A stretch of DNA of 64,000 nucleotides from Miscanthus floridulus (GCF_019320115.1 NC_089582.1:117186637-117250636), one strand, 5' to 3'; shown: positions 1 to 11,446, counted from the stretch's first letter. The notes: generated by a model from the letters alone, not told the origin. Program-made: numbers and translations.

Positions 1-1166
1 TTCTTCACTGCCTTGCATTAGTGATAGCTAGTCTTGGTGGACTCATCACTGAAGGATGGCATACATGGATCATGGAGATGGAGATCATCATGAGGAACAG
101 TTCGATGGAGATGGAGATCCCCAAAGGAACATTGGGCTATACCATGTCATATATGTGTTAATGACGTTCTTACTATGTTCTACTTTCACGTGTGATAATG
201 TTTTTATCTACATGCGATGGTGAAGTAGAACGATCCCTCGGCAATGTTTAAGTTAAAATGCTTCCCCAAACCTTGCACTGTCATGTGTCTTGTACAATCG
301 GTGGTGGGTCTATGAAATTAGGGTGCCACTGGTTTTCCTTGACTAGACAGGTTCGTATCGGATACTTATAGCAGAAGGGTTGGTTACTTGAACAAGGTCA
401 TCCTAACGGTTAGGGACCTTGGAGCATGAGTAGTTGGGCACCTGCGCATCTAGTGGTAATCCCATGATCTATAACTAGCAGTAGATCCTGGTTTATGAGG
501 TTGAAATTTTTTGTTTTCCCGCTAGCGTAGCATCCTCATAACCCTTCAGCTTTTAGCTGCTCCACCCCCATGCAAGATGGGGCTGCTGTCTCCCACTGAG
601 GTTGTTCGCCAGGGTAGCCTCTTCCTTAGAGATGCTTTCAATGTGTCCCTCAGGGGTACCCGCCATGAAGCATTCCTAGGAGGGGTGATGGCTCGCCCTA
701 CTGGAGTCAGAGCCAGAGGACGACCCTGGCTCCTTTGCGAGGACATCGGGGTGAGACTCCATGACGTGTTTGATCACCGCCATGAACTTGTTGTTCACAG
801 GGGATGGGATCATGTGTTGTGCCACAAGGTGGCTAACGGTGTTGCAGAGACCGAACGGAAGCACTATCGGGGCGCTCCGTGCGGGGTGTTCTAGAGAGAG
901 GGTGAGGTGGCGCGGGTCCTCCCTAGATGGCTAGGGTTCAAGGGAGACACCGAGCTGGCGCTTAAGCCTCCTGTAGTTGAGGTCGATGGAGGGGAGAGGT
1001 TGGATGGCAACATGAGCCAACGCCAACTCTCCTCCCACTGTGATGATGAAGTCTAGGTCCCTGAAGCGCACGTGTGCGCCTGTGACCCAGCTGATACTGT
1101 GGGTAACCATCCGTGGCCTGATGTTAACGTCAAAACATGCAAAGGTCCCCTACCTAGCGCGCCAAC
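1..1166 (-). mobile_element. Internal 5' part of a gypsy-type LTR element (partial)
   Basis: Read on the minus strand, the LTR that begins at 1167 is followed after 2 bases by a primer-binding-like site (minus strand TGGCGCGCTAGGTAGG, about 1149-1164), typical of grass Ty3/gypsy elements. This places the interior of a minus-oriented element to the left, running off the window edge. Short minus frames at 546-746 and 676-864 may be leader or early gag remnants, but I cannot match them to a domain. Positions 1-540 show no readable protein. The assignment to gypsy rests on the PBS and LTR layout only. Confidence 0.5.
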
Positions 1167-1692
1167 TGTTGGTGTTTTGAGTAAACACCAACTAGTAAAT
1201 TTATATTTGTTGCGCGTTAGGCCCGGATAGTGTGCTAAAAGACACAAGGTTTATACTGGTTCGGGTAGAATGTCCCCACATCCAGTTTGCTACTGCTGCT
1301 CATGTTATTAGCACTGAAAGGTTCATAGTAGGGGGTACAAATGGTCGAGAGAGGGATAGGTCTCAAGTCTTTGGTGGAAAGGTCAAAAGGATGCTAAGAG
1401 CTTGGTTGCTACTTAGATGTGTGTTATGTGGTGCGTGGTCTATTGAATTGATCTGTCCCTTTTATAGATCAAGGGGGAGCAGGGATTATAGATGGGAGAA
1501 AGTGGAAAAACCAGAGGCAGAGAAGGTCCTTCGAAGGTGCTGAGTCTTCCTTTTCCTTTGAGCCTGCCCTGCTGACAAGGCAGACGGTGCCAGGGATAGC
1601 ACATTTGCTGATCCTGATAGGGCTGTGCTCTGGCTTCGTTCAGCAAGTGGTCACATCCCATCCTACTCTGGCGGGCGGCGTGGCACACCAGG

Positions 1693-1697
1693 GTACC
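1693..1697. repeat. Left target-site duplication (GTACC) of the old copia element
   Basis: GTACC directly precedes the 5' LTR, and the same five bases follow the 3' LTR at 11113-11117. Joining the flanks at one copy restores a continuous gypsy LTR. Confidence 0.85.
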
Positions 1698-1946
1698 TAT
1701 TGTGAAACGACACCTATACGTGAACGGATGTCTATAGACAAACATGCATCTCTTCATGAGTGATCTCATCCATCAAGCACATGATTAGTGGATAGGATTA
1801 GACAGTTAGTTGTAGTCCCAAAGGGCATGTCTTTTGGGAACAGTCATGACTCTTCGTGGTACCCCTTTACTTGTATAAATATATTTCAGAGATCAATGAA
1901 AGGAAGTGTTGTCCCAAATCTTATTCATTTACATTCACTTCTAACA
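1698..1946 (+). repeat. 5' LTR of the old copia element
   Basis: It is 249 bp, starting TATTGTGAAACG (the 3' copy starts TGTTGTGAAACG, so the canonical TG has decayed) and ending CTTCTAACA. A TATA-like TATAAATATA lies at about 1875-1884. The downstream sequence CGTTATTAGCAC resembles the GTTATCAGCAC start seen after many plant copia LTRs, probably the primer-binding site. Confidence 0.85.
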
Positions 1947-3301
1947 CGTTATTAGCACTTTGCTCTACGATCAAGAAGGCAGGAGGATGACGATGCCGGT
2001 GATGCAGATTCTCCCACACTATCTTTGCTGCAAGACTACTATTGTCATCTCCAACAATGAGACAGGCACAAAGGCCATCAACACACTACGTAAGCACGTT
2101 ATTTGGTGTCTAGAATCAAGAACTCAATCTTGATGGCAATGGAGACGCTTCTTCATCTGCGTTCCTAGAAGAGACGAACAACAAGAACTCCTTTCTCTAG
2201 GAAGGGCACGAGAAGAGGCCTACGTCGAAGATCGAAGGGAAAAGAAACGTGGATTGCAAGCCTCAATCCAAGAACGCATCGGACACATCCGACCGGTGGG
2301 AGTTGCCGTGTCTGTCCGTAGGCTATGCCGATGGCGATTGCGCATGCCGGCCAGCTGTGCGGCCTGTGTGCACAACCAGCCATGGTGGATCCATGCACCA
2401 GGCAGGTCATAGCCCACGGTGCCTATGCGCCCATGGCGATGGTAGCTGGTAGCCCACGCCTACGGCCTTATGCCATGACTGATTTCTCCGACCCACGCCC
2501 CGCTGCGAGCCTGTGGCGGTGGCTGGACGTGAGCCGTGTGACTGTCATTTCCTATGCCATGGCCAGCTAGACTCCACGGCCAAAGGCCCCACACCTGCAG
2601 CCTCACGCCCACGGCCCCTGCACCCAATGGAGGCGGTCCTATCCTCGCCTCACGCGCCCGATGGCTCACGGCTCCATGCCCCTGCGGCCGATGCTAGTGG
2701 CCTGCCTTCCTACGCTCGTGGCGGCTAGAACCGCAGCCATGGCAATGAGCTCGCTGCCAGAGACATCACGCACCTCCTCCCGCACCTCGCTACGGCAGCC
2801 GGATGCTAGCCCGATAGTGGCCGGCCTTCCTGTGGCGGCGCCCCTGATGACCTGGACGGCTAGCAGCCCCTCTCACGCCCGTGGAGGTGGCCCCGCGCCT
2901 GCGCCTCGCACGCAGCGGCCGATGGTTCCCATGCCCACGCCTCGCTGTGGCCTTGTGCCGGTGGCTAGAGGCCAGCCCGACGACGGCCGGTCACCATGGA
3001 AGCGGCTGAGAGGCGCCTGCCCGGACAAGAGATGCTACCGACAGGAAAACCGTCCGTTCCTCCGTGCATTGGGTTTTAACAAAACTGCATTGTACTATAT
3101 TTACCTAATGTAAATATTTCATTTTAAACATATGTTTAAATGAATTATGATGCATAATATTTACCTCCTATAAATAAGTATTTTTGAGACCCATGTGTCA
3201 TCAAGAATTGCATCATGACATGTACTGCTGTAGATGAATTTACCACTATAAATTCGCTTTTCAGATCCTATGTTTTCTGGAATTTTAGTACTGTTCACAG
3301 C

Positions 3302-3438
3302 GTTTGTCCAAATTAGCAAACCCAATAAACATGTGCTATTAACATTGCATGTTCAAAGTGTTTGTCCAAATTGGCAAACCTAATAAATATGTAGTATAAT
3401 GATTACATTGTTCAAAGTGTTTGTCCAAAATGGCAAAC
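3302..3438 (+). repeat. Three tandem copies of a 58-59 bp unit with a hairpin core
   Basis: The core GTTTGTCCAAATTGGCAAAC recurs at 3302-3321, 3360-3379 and 3419-3438 with small changes, each followed by an AATAAAYATGT-like segment. The core folds on itself: GTTTG pairs with CAAAC, and CCAA with TTGG. It lies in the leader upstream of the leader hairpin array. Confidence 0.75.
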
Positions 3439-3665
3439 CCAATAAATATGTAGTATTACTATCATGACCTTATTATTGTAATTACTTTGTTATTTGCAAT
3501 TTTCATATCATGTTAAGCCCTTTTAAGCTTTATTATTTAAAACTCATAGTGCTTACATTTTTTAATGCAAAATCAATTAAGTGTATTACCTCATTATTTG
3601 TATAACACAAATGTTCCACATTGTATGTTGGCCATACACAAGGTAGCGCTATAGTTGCTACTGTG

Positions 3666-4062
3666 GGATCTACACTAAATTCTTAGTGACTATCCTCAAT
3701 GTGCGTACCCAACATCACAAATTGGAACATACGGTCTACATCTTTTCATAAGATGACTACCATTAATCAGCATTCCTATTGGCCATACATAAGGTAGCAC
3801 CATAGTTGCTACTGCGAGATCTACACTAAGTCCACAACTTAGTGACTATCCTCAACATGCGTACCCAATTTGTTTGTAGATTAACTAAGGTCTACATCAA
3901 TCTTTTGATGATTACCTTAAAATGTGTTTATACAAATTTCATACACCACTTGGCATCTATTGTTCAACAGACTACGTCCATATTATTAGAGGTCTACATC
4001 TTTATGATGACTACCTCTAATGTGTTAGCATAAATGAGGTTTACACTATTAGTGAGATAGAT
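3666..4062 (+). repeat. Array of six stem-loops with a shared CTA/ACT internal loop
   Basis: Hairpins lie at 3666-3695, 3733-3761, 3818-3850, 3887-3918, 3986-4020 and, degenerate, 4034-4062. Each has an outer stem, a symmetric 3x3 internal loop (CTA on the left; ACT, once ATT, on the right), then an inner stem such as CATCTT/AAGATG, CACTAA/TTAGTG or CATCAA/TTGATG. The stems change in both arms together. Extra GGTAGC/GCTACT hairpins lie at about 3641-3661 and 3793-3813. The array sits just upstream of gag. Confidence 0.75.
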
Positions 4063-4185
4063 CTTGTCTCCTATTTATTTTGCATTAATTAATATAGCAT
4101 CACCATAGCAATTTTAAATTTACCCTTAGCATAAATTCAGAAAATCTATGGTTTAAACCTTGTTAGAATAATAGCCAGCAAAGAG

Positions 4186-4740
4186 TTTGATCTCTTGCTC
4201 TTGATGGTCACTATTATCTAGCATGGTCAATGGACGTAATGTTAAACCTGATGTTCTATGGATTCATATCAATATTTGATGCTCCTCATAAGAGAGCATC
4301 ACCACTTATGATCAATTTAAATATGGAGTTTTATTGAAATAAAGCACCATATACATCCAAATCACACGTATGTGTATCTCAATGGGTGCAAATCGAAGCA
4401 CTATATGGCTAGCTCTTAATGGGTGATATGAACAACACAAGGCAGTCATTCTGCCCAATGCCAACTAAGTTTGGCCACAACTTTATCTCTAGGATCTTAA
4501 GTCCACTTGAGAATAGAATTATGTTGTTCCCAAATATCCTCTATATTGCGTTTTATGATTCCCGTGACTTACCATATGTATTCTAGATTAATTCCTACAT
4601 TACTTTAGGTCTAAGTGTATGATAAACTCTTATCGAGGAATCATCATTAGCATTATAGTGATGCTCTATCATCTGAAGTACATTGAATTTTCATAATCAT
4701 AACAAGTTCGATGCCATATAATAATGTCATCCATAGAACT
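4186..4740 (+). pseudogene. gag remnant of the old copia element
   Basis: Translation from 4189 gives LALDGHYYLAWSMDV, the start of the plant copia gag domain (LALDGxNYxxWxxDV). It is followed by sequence resembling the usual gag continuation, with stop codons and frameshifts. No open frame covers the domain. The following stretch 4741-5837, which should hold the end of gag and the protease, is too decayed to read. Confidence 0.6.
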
Positions 4741-5837
4741 TTAATGGTAAGATTTAACACAAAAAGAAGTAGGAGCCTCGTGCATTCTTTAGGGTCAAGG
4801 CATTTCTCAAATATGACAGAACCATATTTTGTCCCAATTGTGTATGTTACAGCCACACAACTTGGAAATGTCATACCTTAAAACATTTAATTGATTGGTA
4901 TTACAAATCCATTGGACATAAATATCTGACTCAATAATAAAGATATGAAGCACACTTCTATCTTCAACCTGACACCACCAGGAAGGCTAGTTGTTCACAA
5001 CAAGTTTTATGAAAAAACCAAGTAGCAACCAAACACTTAATTAATAAGTGAGTCTTATGAGCATGGAGAGCATGATCATCAAATATACTTCGCTTGATCC
5101 ATTTTGGAGACCAAATTTGTCTTCCATTTACAAAGATACCTAGTATCTACGTCCCATTTTGGTGTTGTAATATAAAATGTTGTCATCAATTTCAATGAAT
5201 ATCACAATAATGTGCCATCACATTTGATATTCCATTAATTAACTTGTATGTAATCTATATATCTGCAAAGAATGTCATTATATTCTTCAAGCTATATATA
5301 GACTTATATGGGAGTCAATCCAAATGCAAAGAGGAATTTTGCTTAGTGGATAGTTGCATCACAAACTCTATATGTATGGAAGCAAAATATTCCTAAACTC
5401 TTACATAGAGACAAGGAAATATTTTGTTAATCGCTTGACGCGATGTCATGATAGTGGGCTTTGGTCGTCCTACTATCATACTCCCTATTGGTACTCAAAT
5501 AATAATCATGAATCCATTCTTGTATTCTGATTCCAAAATGTACCCAATTAAAATTATAGAGATATCCGTCAATGTGGTTTTCATATGGAAACCCCAAGAT
5601 GACAACTAAGAGGAGTATTTTTCTCTTAACAACGGATATGGCAATACTTAAACAAAACATCCTCAGTTGGATTTGACAACATATACATAACCTGTATCCA
5701 ATGTTGTGTACAAATAATTCTCTCTCTTGATGTCAACAAGACTTGGCACACTTGCCTTAGTTATTCAACTATAGAGATAACTTGAGAATTATTGTCGATT
5801 CTATTGGTCATAGCATCAATATGAGCCACTATATTTC

Positions 5838-6196
5838 TTGAAGAAATTCAAGAACATACATGTGACTCTATTTACTATTTTATGGACCATAAAGATACTA
5901 TGTAATGCACATCTATGCATTCATAATATAGTCCCAGGTGTGTCTCTTAGTCATGAGAACCATCACTATACCAAACTCATTGCTCGAAATCTTCAATTTA
6001 GAGCAAATTATCCTAGATGTGGGATCAAATCTATTTTATATGGAATAGTTTGGTTTTTGGGTACTATATATCAAGTACCTTATGTCCATACCAATAATGG
6101 TTTTTATTGAGTCTCTTATTGAGAATCAAATTGCATGACATATTAAAATAGAATTGTAATTTACCAGAACTAAGTTATTTTCATGCGGCCTTACAC
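5838..6196 (+). pseudogene. Integrase remnant, first part, old copia element
   Basis: The frame contains KLIARNLQFRANYPRCGIKS and, shortly after, YVHTNNG. These fit the copia integrase core, where an LRAxxPxxPIKSIRxDNAGEF block is followed by HVHTQNG. The key Asp of the DNAGEF block is not readable here and several stops follow. The reading resumes beyond the solo LTR at 8083. Confidence 0.6.
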
Positions 6197-6201
6197 ACCG
6201 C

Positions 6202-8082
6202 TGAAAGGTCCTAATGGCTAGAGGGGGGGTGAATAGCCTAATAAAATTTCTACAACAACACTTAACAAAGTGGTTAGACAATTATGAGGCGAAGCGAGTG
6301 TTGCGCTAGCCTACTTAAAATGCAAGCCACCTACCACAATTCTAGTTTAGATAGTGTCAATTCACACAATAGCAAAGACACTATTCTATGTTAGTGTGCT
6401 CTCAAAGACTAACTAAAGAGCCACACCAACCAAGCAAGCAAGCTCTCACAACTAGCTACACTAAAGAGCTTGTCAACTAGTTTGCGATAAAGTAAAGAGA
6501 GTGATTAGGATAGTTATACCGCCGTGTAGATGAAGTACCAATCAATCACAAAGATGAATAACAATGATGACCAATCACCTCGGAATCAATGATGAACACA
6601 ATGATTTTTACCGAGGTTCACTTACTTGCCGGCAAGCTAGTCCTCGTTGTGGCGATTCACTCACTTGGAGGTTCACGTGCTAATTGGCTTCACACGCCAA
6701 ACCCTCAATAGGGTGCCGCACAACCAACATAAGATGAGGATCACACAAGCCACGAGCAATCCACTAGAGTACCTTTTGGCGCTCCACCGGGGAAAGGTCA
6801 AGAACCCCTCACAATCACCACGATCGGAGCCAGAGACAATCACCACCTCCGCTCGACGATCCTCGCTGCTCCAAGCCATCTAGGTGGCGGCAACCACCAA
6901 GAGTAACAAGCGAAACCCGCAGCGAAACATGATCACTAAGTGCCTCTAGATGCAATCACTCAAGCAATGCACTTGGATCACTCCCAATCTCACTATAATG
7001 ATGAATCAATGATGTAGATGAGTGGGAGGGCTTTGGCTTAGCTCACAAGGTTGCTATGTCAATGAAAATGGCCAAAGATGTGAGCCATAGCTGGCCATGG
7101 GGCTATAAATAGAGCCCCAATCAAATAGAGCCGTTATACCCCTTCACTGGGCAAAACGCGCTCTGACCGGACGCTCCGGTCATACTAATCGGATGCTGGC
7201 CCTCAGCGTCCAGTCACCCGATGGACGCCACGCGTCACCAGCTTCAAACGCTGTTCGTCAGATTCCAACGGCTATGAAGCTGACCGGATGCTTCGGTCAA
7301 AACTGACCAGACGCTGAAGCCCCAGCGTCCGGTCGTTTCCAGTAAGCTCCTCGAGGCATGTTTTTTCAACCGGACGCGTCCGGTCCACCTTGATCGGACG
7401 CAGACCAGCGTCCGATGCTCAACCCTACCCACTGTGCCGTCTGACAGCTCGACCGGACACAGCCTTTCAGCATCCGGTCGCTGAGTGACCCAGCGTCCGA
7501 TCAGTAGATCGACGCCAGCATCATTTCGACCAACTCCATTTCAACTCTAACTTCTTCACCCTTGCTCAAATGTGCCAAACACCAAGAATTTTGCATCCGG
7601 CGCAATAGAAAATAGACATTGCATCCGACCCAAACCCATCTCAACCCTGCAAACATCTTGTGCACATGTGTTAGCATATTTTCACAAATATTTTCAAGGG
7701 TGTTAGCACTCCACTAGATCCTAAATGCATATGCAATGAGTTAGAGCATCTAGTGGCACTTTGATAACCGCATTCCGATACGAGTTTCACCCCTCTTAAT
7801 AGTACGGCTATCAAACCTAAATGTGATCACACTCTCTAAGTGTCTTAATCACTTAAAACAAAATAGCTCCTATGGTTTATACCTTTGCCTTGAGCTTTTT
7901 GTTTTTCTCTTTCTTCATTTCAAGTTTAAGCCCTTGATCATCGCCATGCCATCACCATTGTCATGCTATGATCTTTATTAGCTTCTTGTACTTGAAGTGT
8001 GCTACCTATGTCATGATCACTTGATAAACTAGGTTAGCACTTAGGGTTTCATCAATTCACCAAAACCAAACTAGAGCTTTCA
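6202..8082. mobile_element. Solo LTR (1.88 kb) nested in the old copia element
   Basis: The segment starts TGAAAGGTCCTAATGG and ends GAGCTTTCA (TG..CA), and is flanked by a perfect 5-bp duplication ACCGC (6197-6201 and 8083-8087). No retroviral coding sequence lies inside. These are the marks of a solo LTR left by unequal recombination. A TATA box CTATAAATAGAG lies at about 7103. The orientation suggested by that TATA is plus. A small DNA transposon with TGAAAG ends cannot be wholly excluded, but 5-bp TSD plus TG..CA favours an LTR. Confidence 0.75.
7155..7510. repeat. Cluster of CGGACGC / GCGTCCG motifs inside the solo LTR
   Basis: Downstream of the TATA box the words CCGGACGC, GCGTCCGG, CCGGTC and GACCGG recur many times over about 350 bp (for example ACCGGACGCTCCGGTC near 7157 and ACCGGACGCGTCCGGTC near 7370). 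Many are self-complementary, so the transcript could fold into several GC-rich stems. Confidence 0.7.
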
Positions 8083-8700
8083 ACCGCATCGTTAATTCAA
8101 ATTCATCAAGCTGCACTTATACAACTCCCTCCGTTGCAGTATGTACGTGAAACTTTGGCCGCAGCCAAATATTTCCCATCTATGCATCGAGTATGTTTTC
8201 ACATACCCATATCACCACCCCAACATACCAATGGGTATTAGGGATCCCAAGAGGTAACTCTACAGGGGATTTATAAATTACCCGTATGTTGATCACATTT
8301 GAGGATAATTCCAGGCATTAGGGGGAGATTTATACCATATTAAGAATGCCAGGAATCAAAAGAGCAATCCTCACATCCACGTACCAAAAATTTTAAACCT
8401 AATTGTTTAGAATATCTTATATTTGCATCATATTGCAAAGAATCTGCCAGAAACATTTACTGATAATAAAGGTGTCACAAAATCCTCTTATCCTACTTAT
8501 AATGCGTCCGAAAGAATGGAGGTACCAATTAAAACCATTAAACTCCCACTTCCAAAGAAGAGGGGGAGAAGTATGGCCGCTCCTAAGGATAATGCTCCAA
8601 GTAAGCGTCCGAGGATTCCGAGGACAATATCCTCCAAATCAGTAAATCTAAGCCAACCTCAAGTTGGTAGACACCCAAAATGAATGAGCATCCAAAACCA
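8083..8700 (+). pseudogene. Integrase remnant, second part, old copia element
   Basis: After the solo LTR the copia integrase reading continues: PNISHL near 8170, then MGIRDPKR. From 8423 a frame with LPETFTDNKGVTKS and EVPIKTIKLPLPKKRGRSM follows, the conserved linker between integrase and RT in this copia group. The continuation across the insertion supports the view that the solo LTR landed in integrase. Positions 8700-9300 are too decayed to read with confidence. Confidence 0.65.
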
Positions 8701-9309
8701 GGATCAAAATCCACCCAGATCAATGGTGCACCTAAATTCTAATCCTAGGACATTGGAACACCCTGACTGCATATGGGAAATGACTCGGAGTCCAAAAGGG
8801 TTAACATTTTCACATGCTATATTGATTTCAAGAACCGAATCAATCATTTAAAGACTACAAATTGTCTCGGCATATACTCCTCAAAGATTGTTTTTTTACC
8901 TTACTGGATCCAGACCAAAAGTCCTAGGTAGAGTGTCTTCACACTCAAATTTGGTCAAACTAAAATGTGGCAATTAAGGAGATTGCTCTTGTTCAATGAT
9001 GAGAAGTATTACCACAGTAATATCTTCCCTCGTAGAGTTTCTTTTTAGAAGCAAGGTGGTGAATAATGAGAGCTTGTAGCATATGGTTTCACATAGAGAC
9101 CCAGCATAGCATACCCCATGGTATGTGTAAAAGTGAAGTTTTCCAAATTCAATAATTGGCATATCAAATGAATTTGATAGATTCGGACGTATAAGTCCCA
9201 ATGGACTTCATATTCTGAATCCAAATACAAATCGCAACATACATTGTGTATAATTAAGCATGATTGCGTATATTGGTTATTTTGATATCATCATGATATA
9301 GAAATAATT

Positions 9310-10241
9310 ATGGAATCATTTGAGATACAAATTCCATCATGTGGATTCGAGATGGAGGATTTGGGTAAGACCAAATATTGTCTAGGCTTACAACTTGAGC
9401 ACCGTCCTTCAAGAATTTTAGTGCATCAATCAGCCTATATCCAGAAAATATTGGAGAAATTCAATATTGACAAATCATATCATAACAAAACCTCGATGGT
9501 TGTTCGTTCTTTAGAAATAGAGAAATATCCATTTATACCACGAGATATTAGAGAAAAGATATTGGACCAAGGTTCCATATCTTAGTGTCATTGGAGCACT
9601 TATGTATCTTGCAAATTGCACCAGGCCTGATGTCGCATTTGCAGTGAACATACTAGTTAGACATAGTGCAAATCCAACTCACCGTCATTAGATGGGAGCG
9701 AAGCATATCCTCAGATATCTTAGTGACACAAAGGATCTTGGTTTATTCTTTAAGAGAAATCATGATCCCAATATGATTGGATACACGGATGCTGGTTACT
9801 TATCTGGTCCCCATCCCAAACTGGATTTGTATTCTTACATGGAGGTACAACTATTTCATGAAGTCTTCTAAACAGACTCGGACGGTGACCTCTACTAATC
9901 ATTATGAAATTATTGCTCTATATGAGGCATCACATGAATGTGTATGACTTCGCAGAATGATTAACCACATACAATAGGCATGTGGTATTGGTTCGATTAA
10001 ATCACCTACAATTATCTATAAAGATAATTTCGCTTATGTTACATAGATGCAAACAGGTTACATAAAGAGTAATGTCGCTAAGGACATTGCCCCTAAGCTG
10101 TTTTATCCCCATAAGTTACAAGAAAGAAGGGAAATAAACATCTTGCAAATCCAGTCATGTGATAATCTCGCTGACCTATTTACTAAGTCCTTACCAACTT
10201 CTGTGTTTCAAAAATTGGTACATAGAATTGGTATACGGTGA
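9310..10241 (+). pseudogene. RT end and RNase H remnant, old copia element
   Basis: The open stretch 9310-9585 contains MEDLGKTKYCLGLQLEH, the copia RT block usually read as DLGxxxxFLGLxxE. The next frames give YLANCTRPDVAFAVN, then HILRYLSDTKDLGLF. The last open frame (10047-10241) holds CDNLADLFTKSLP, the RNase H C-terminal signature. Stops and frameshifts separate these parts. The front of RT, including the YVDD loop, is not readable. Confidence 0.75.
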
Positions 10242-10381
10242 CTTTGAGATTTGCCAGAATCAGGGGGAGACATCTCCTAAATGTTGACCTATACCAGCAT
10301 CATATTATACTCTTTTCTGTCACAAGTTTTACTTACAAGGTTTCTTGTTAAAGTTTTTAATGAGGTAATATTAACCTAAGC

Positions 10382-10815
10382 ATGTGTCATATTTCCTATT
10401 TTTCCCACCAGGATTTTTGTGGGAAATATCAAAGACACATATTGCCCTTACAACTCATCCATGGTTTTTCCCTGAAAAGGTTTTTCATGTGAGTTATCCA
10501 AGAGGCAATACCAATAATATGTTGTCACATTTTCTCCTAATTTTCACACTGGGTTTTTACAGAAGTTTTAGCGGCATATCACTTTATATTGCTCCTCATA
10601 TTTTTCCTGAAAGGTTTTTGGAGGAGTTATCTTTATGTCGTATCTCCAATATTTTCCCCATTGGGGTTTTTAATGGGATACTAATGACATAGTGGTTTAT
10701 TTAAATCATAAATAAATATGCTATTTTCTCCTTATTTTCCAACAAGGTTTAAAGGAGTTTTTATGGCATATAATATATTCCTCAGATTTTTCCCATAGGG
10801 TTTTTCGAGGTATTT
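10382..10815 (+). repeat. Array of about seven stem-loops between pol and the 3' LTR
   Basis: Consecutive segments fold as outer stem, T-rich internal loop (ATTTTT against TTTTTN), inner GC stem CCY/RGG and a short loop. Examples: ATGTGTC..GACACAT with ATATTTCC/GGAAATAT (10382-10440); TATTGCC/GGCAATA with CCTGAAAAGG (10440-10510); CTCCTC/GAGGAG with CCTGAAAGG (about 10590-10628); GTATCTCC/GGGATAC with CCCCATTGGGG (about 10638-10682); CCTC/GAGG with CCCATAGGG (about 10780-10810). It lies outside coding sequence, upstream of a purine-rich tract at about 10849-10862. Confidence 0.75.
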
Positions 10816-10862
10816 CAGCTTACAGCTGCATTGATCTCAAGGAAGATTCGATCAAGGGGGAG

Positions 10863-11112
10863 TGTTGTGAAACGACACCTATACACGAACGGACGTCTAT
10901 AGATGAACAGGCGTCTCTTTACGAGTGATCTCATCCATCAAGCACAGGATTAGTGGATAGGATTAGACAGTTAGTTGTAGTCCCAAAGGGCATGCCCTTT
11001 TGGGAACAGTCGTGACTCTTCGTGGCACCCCTTCACTTGTATAAATATATTTCAGAGATCAATGAAAGGAAATGTTCTCCCAAATCTTGTTCATTTACAT
11101 TCACTTCTAACA
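10863..11112 (+). repeat. 3' LTR of the old copia element
   Basis: It is 250 bp, starting TGTTGTGAAACGAC after a purine tract (AAGGGGGAG) and ending CTTCTAACA, followed by the GTACC target duplication at 11113-11117. Confidence 0.88.
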
Positions 11113-11446
11113 GTACCAAGCCAAAACCCTACGGGGAGCAGATGGCGTAGAGACCCCACGTTCGTTACTGTAGATGACATGAGTTTCCTCCTGGACCGTA
11201 GTGGTTGTCGTATGTTTGCGTCAGGATTCGTGTCTGAGGGCAAATGCCGACGCCCATAACACTGTAGGATAAATGTCGGCGCCCGCAACACTGTTTGGAC
11301 TCAGGCATGCTTGGAAGGGCTTAAAGCGCATGTCTGGTCATATCCTGATGGTACTTCCCTATAGGCGTGTAGGGCATGGTCCTCGATATTGCGGTTGACT
11401 TGAGTGCACCGCCTTATCTGCACGCATAGTTATGAAGGAGTAGCAC

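Larger units (their letters stand above)
1947..4185 (+). other. Long untranslated leader of the old copia element
   Basis: About 2.2 kb separates the 5' LTR from the first recognisable gag sequence at about 4186. Positions 2240-3080 are GC-rich with recurring CCCACGGC-like words and no recognisable protein. Positions 3080-4185 are AT-rich and carry two families of potential hairpins (3302-3438 and 3666-4062). Short open frames at 2249-2452, 2325-2570 and 2661-3113 match nothing I know and are probably chance. Confidence 0.55.
1698..11112 (+). mobile_element. Degenerate Ty1/copia retrotransposon with LTRs and TSD
   Basis: The element has LTRs at 1698-1946 and 10863-11112 and a perfect 5-bp target duplication GTACC (1693-1697 and 11113-11117). 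The domain order gag, integrase, RT, RNase H is that of copia. It is 9.4 kb long including a nested 1.88 kb solo LTR. By hand alignment the LTRs differ at about 18 of 249 sites, 15 of them transitions. With an assumed 1.3e-8 substitutions per site per year this gives roughly 2.8 million years, an inference only. All coding regions are broken by stops and frameshifts, so the element is dead. Confidence 0.9.

Noticed and set aside
2249..3113. Captured host gene in the leader of the old copia element
   Set aside because: The short frames are Ala/Pro/Arg-rich, overlap on both strands and have no recognisable motif; a search of protein databases could change this.
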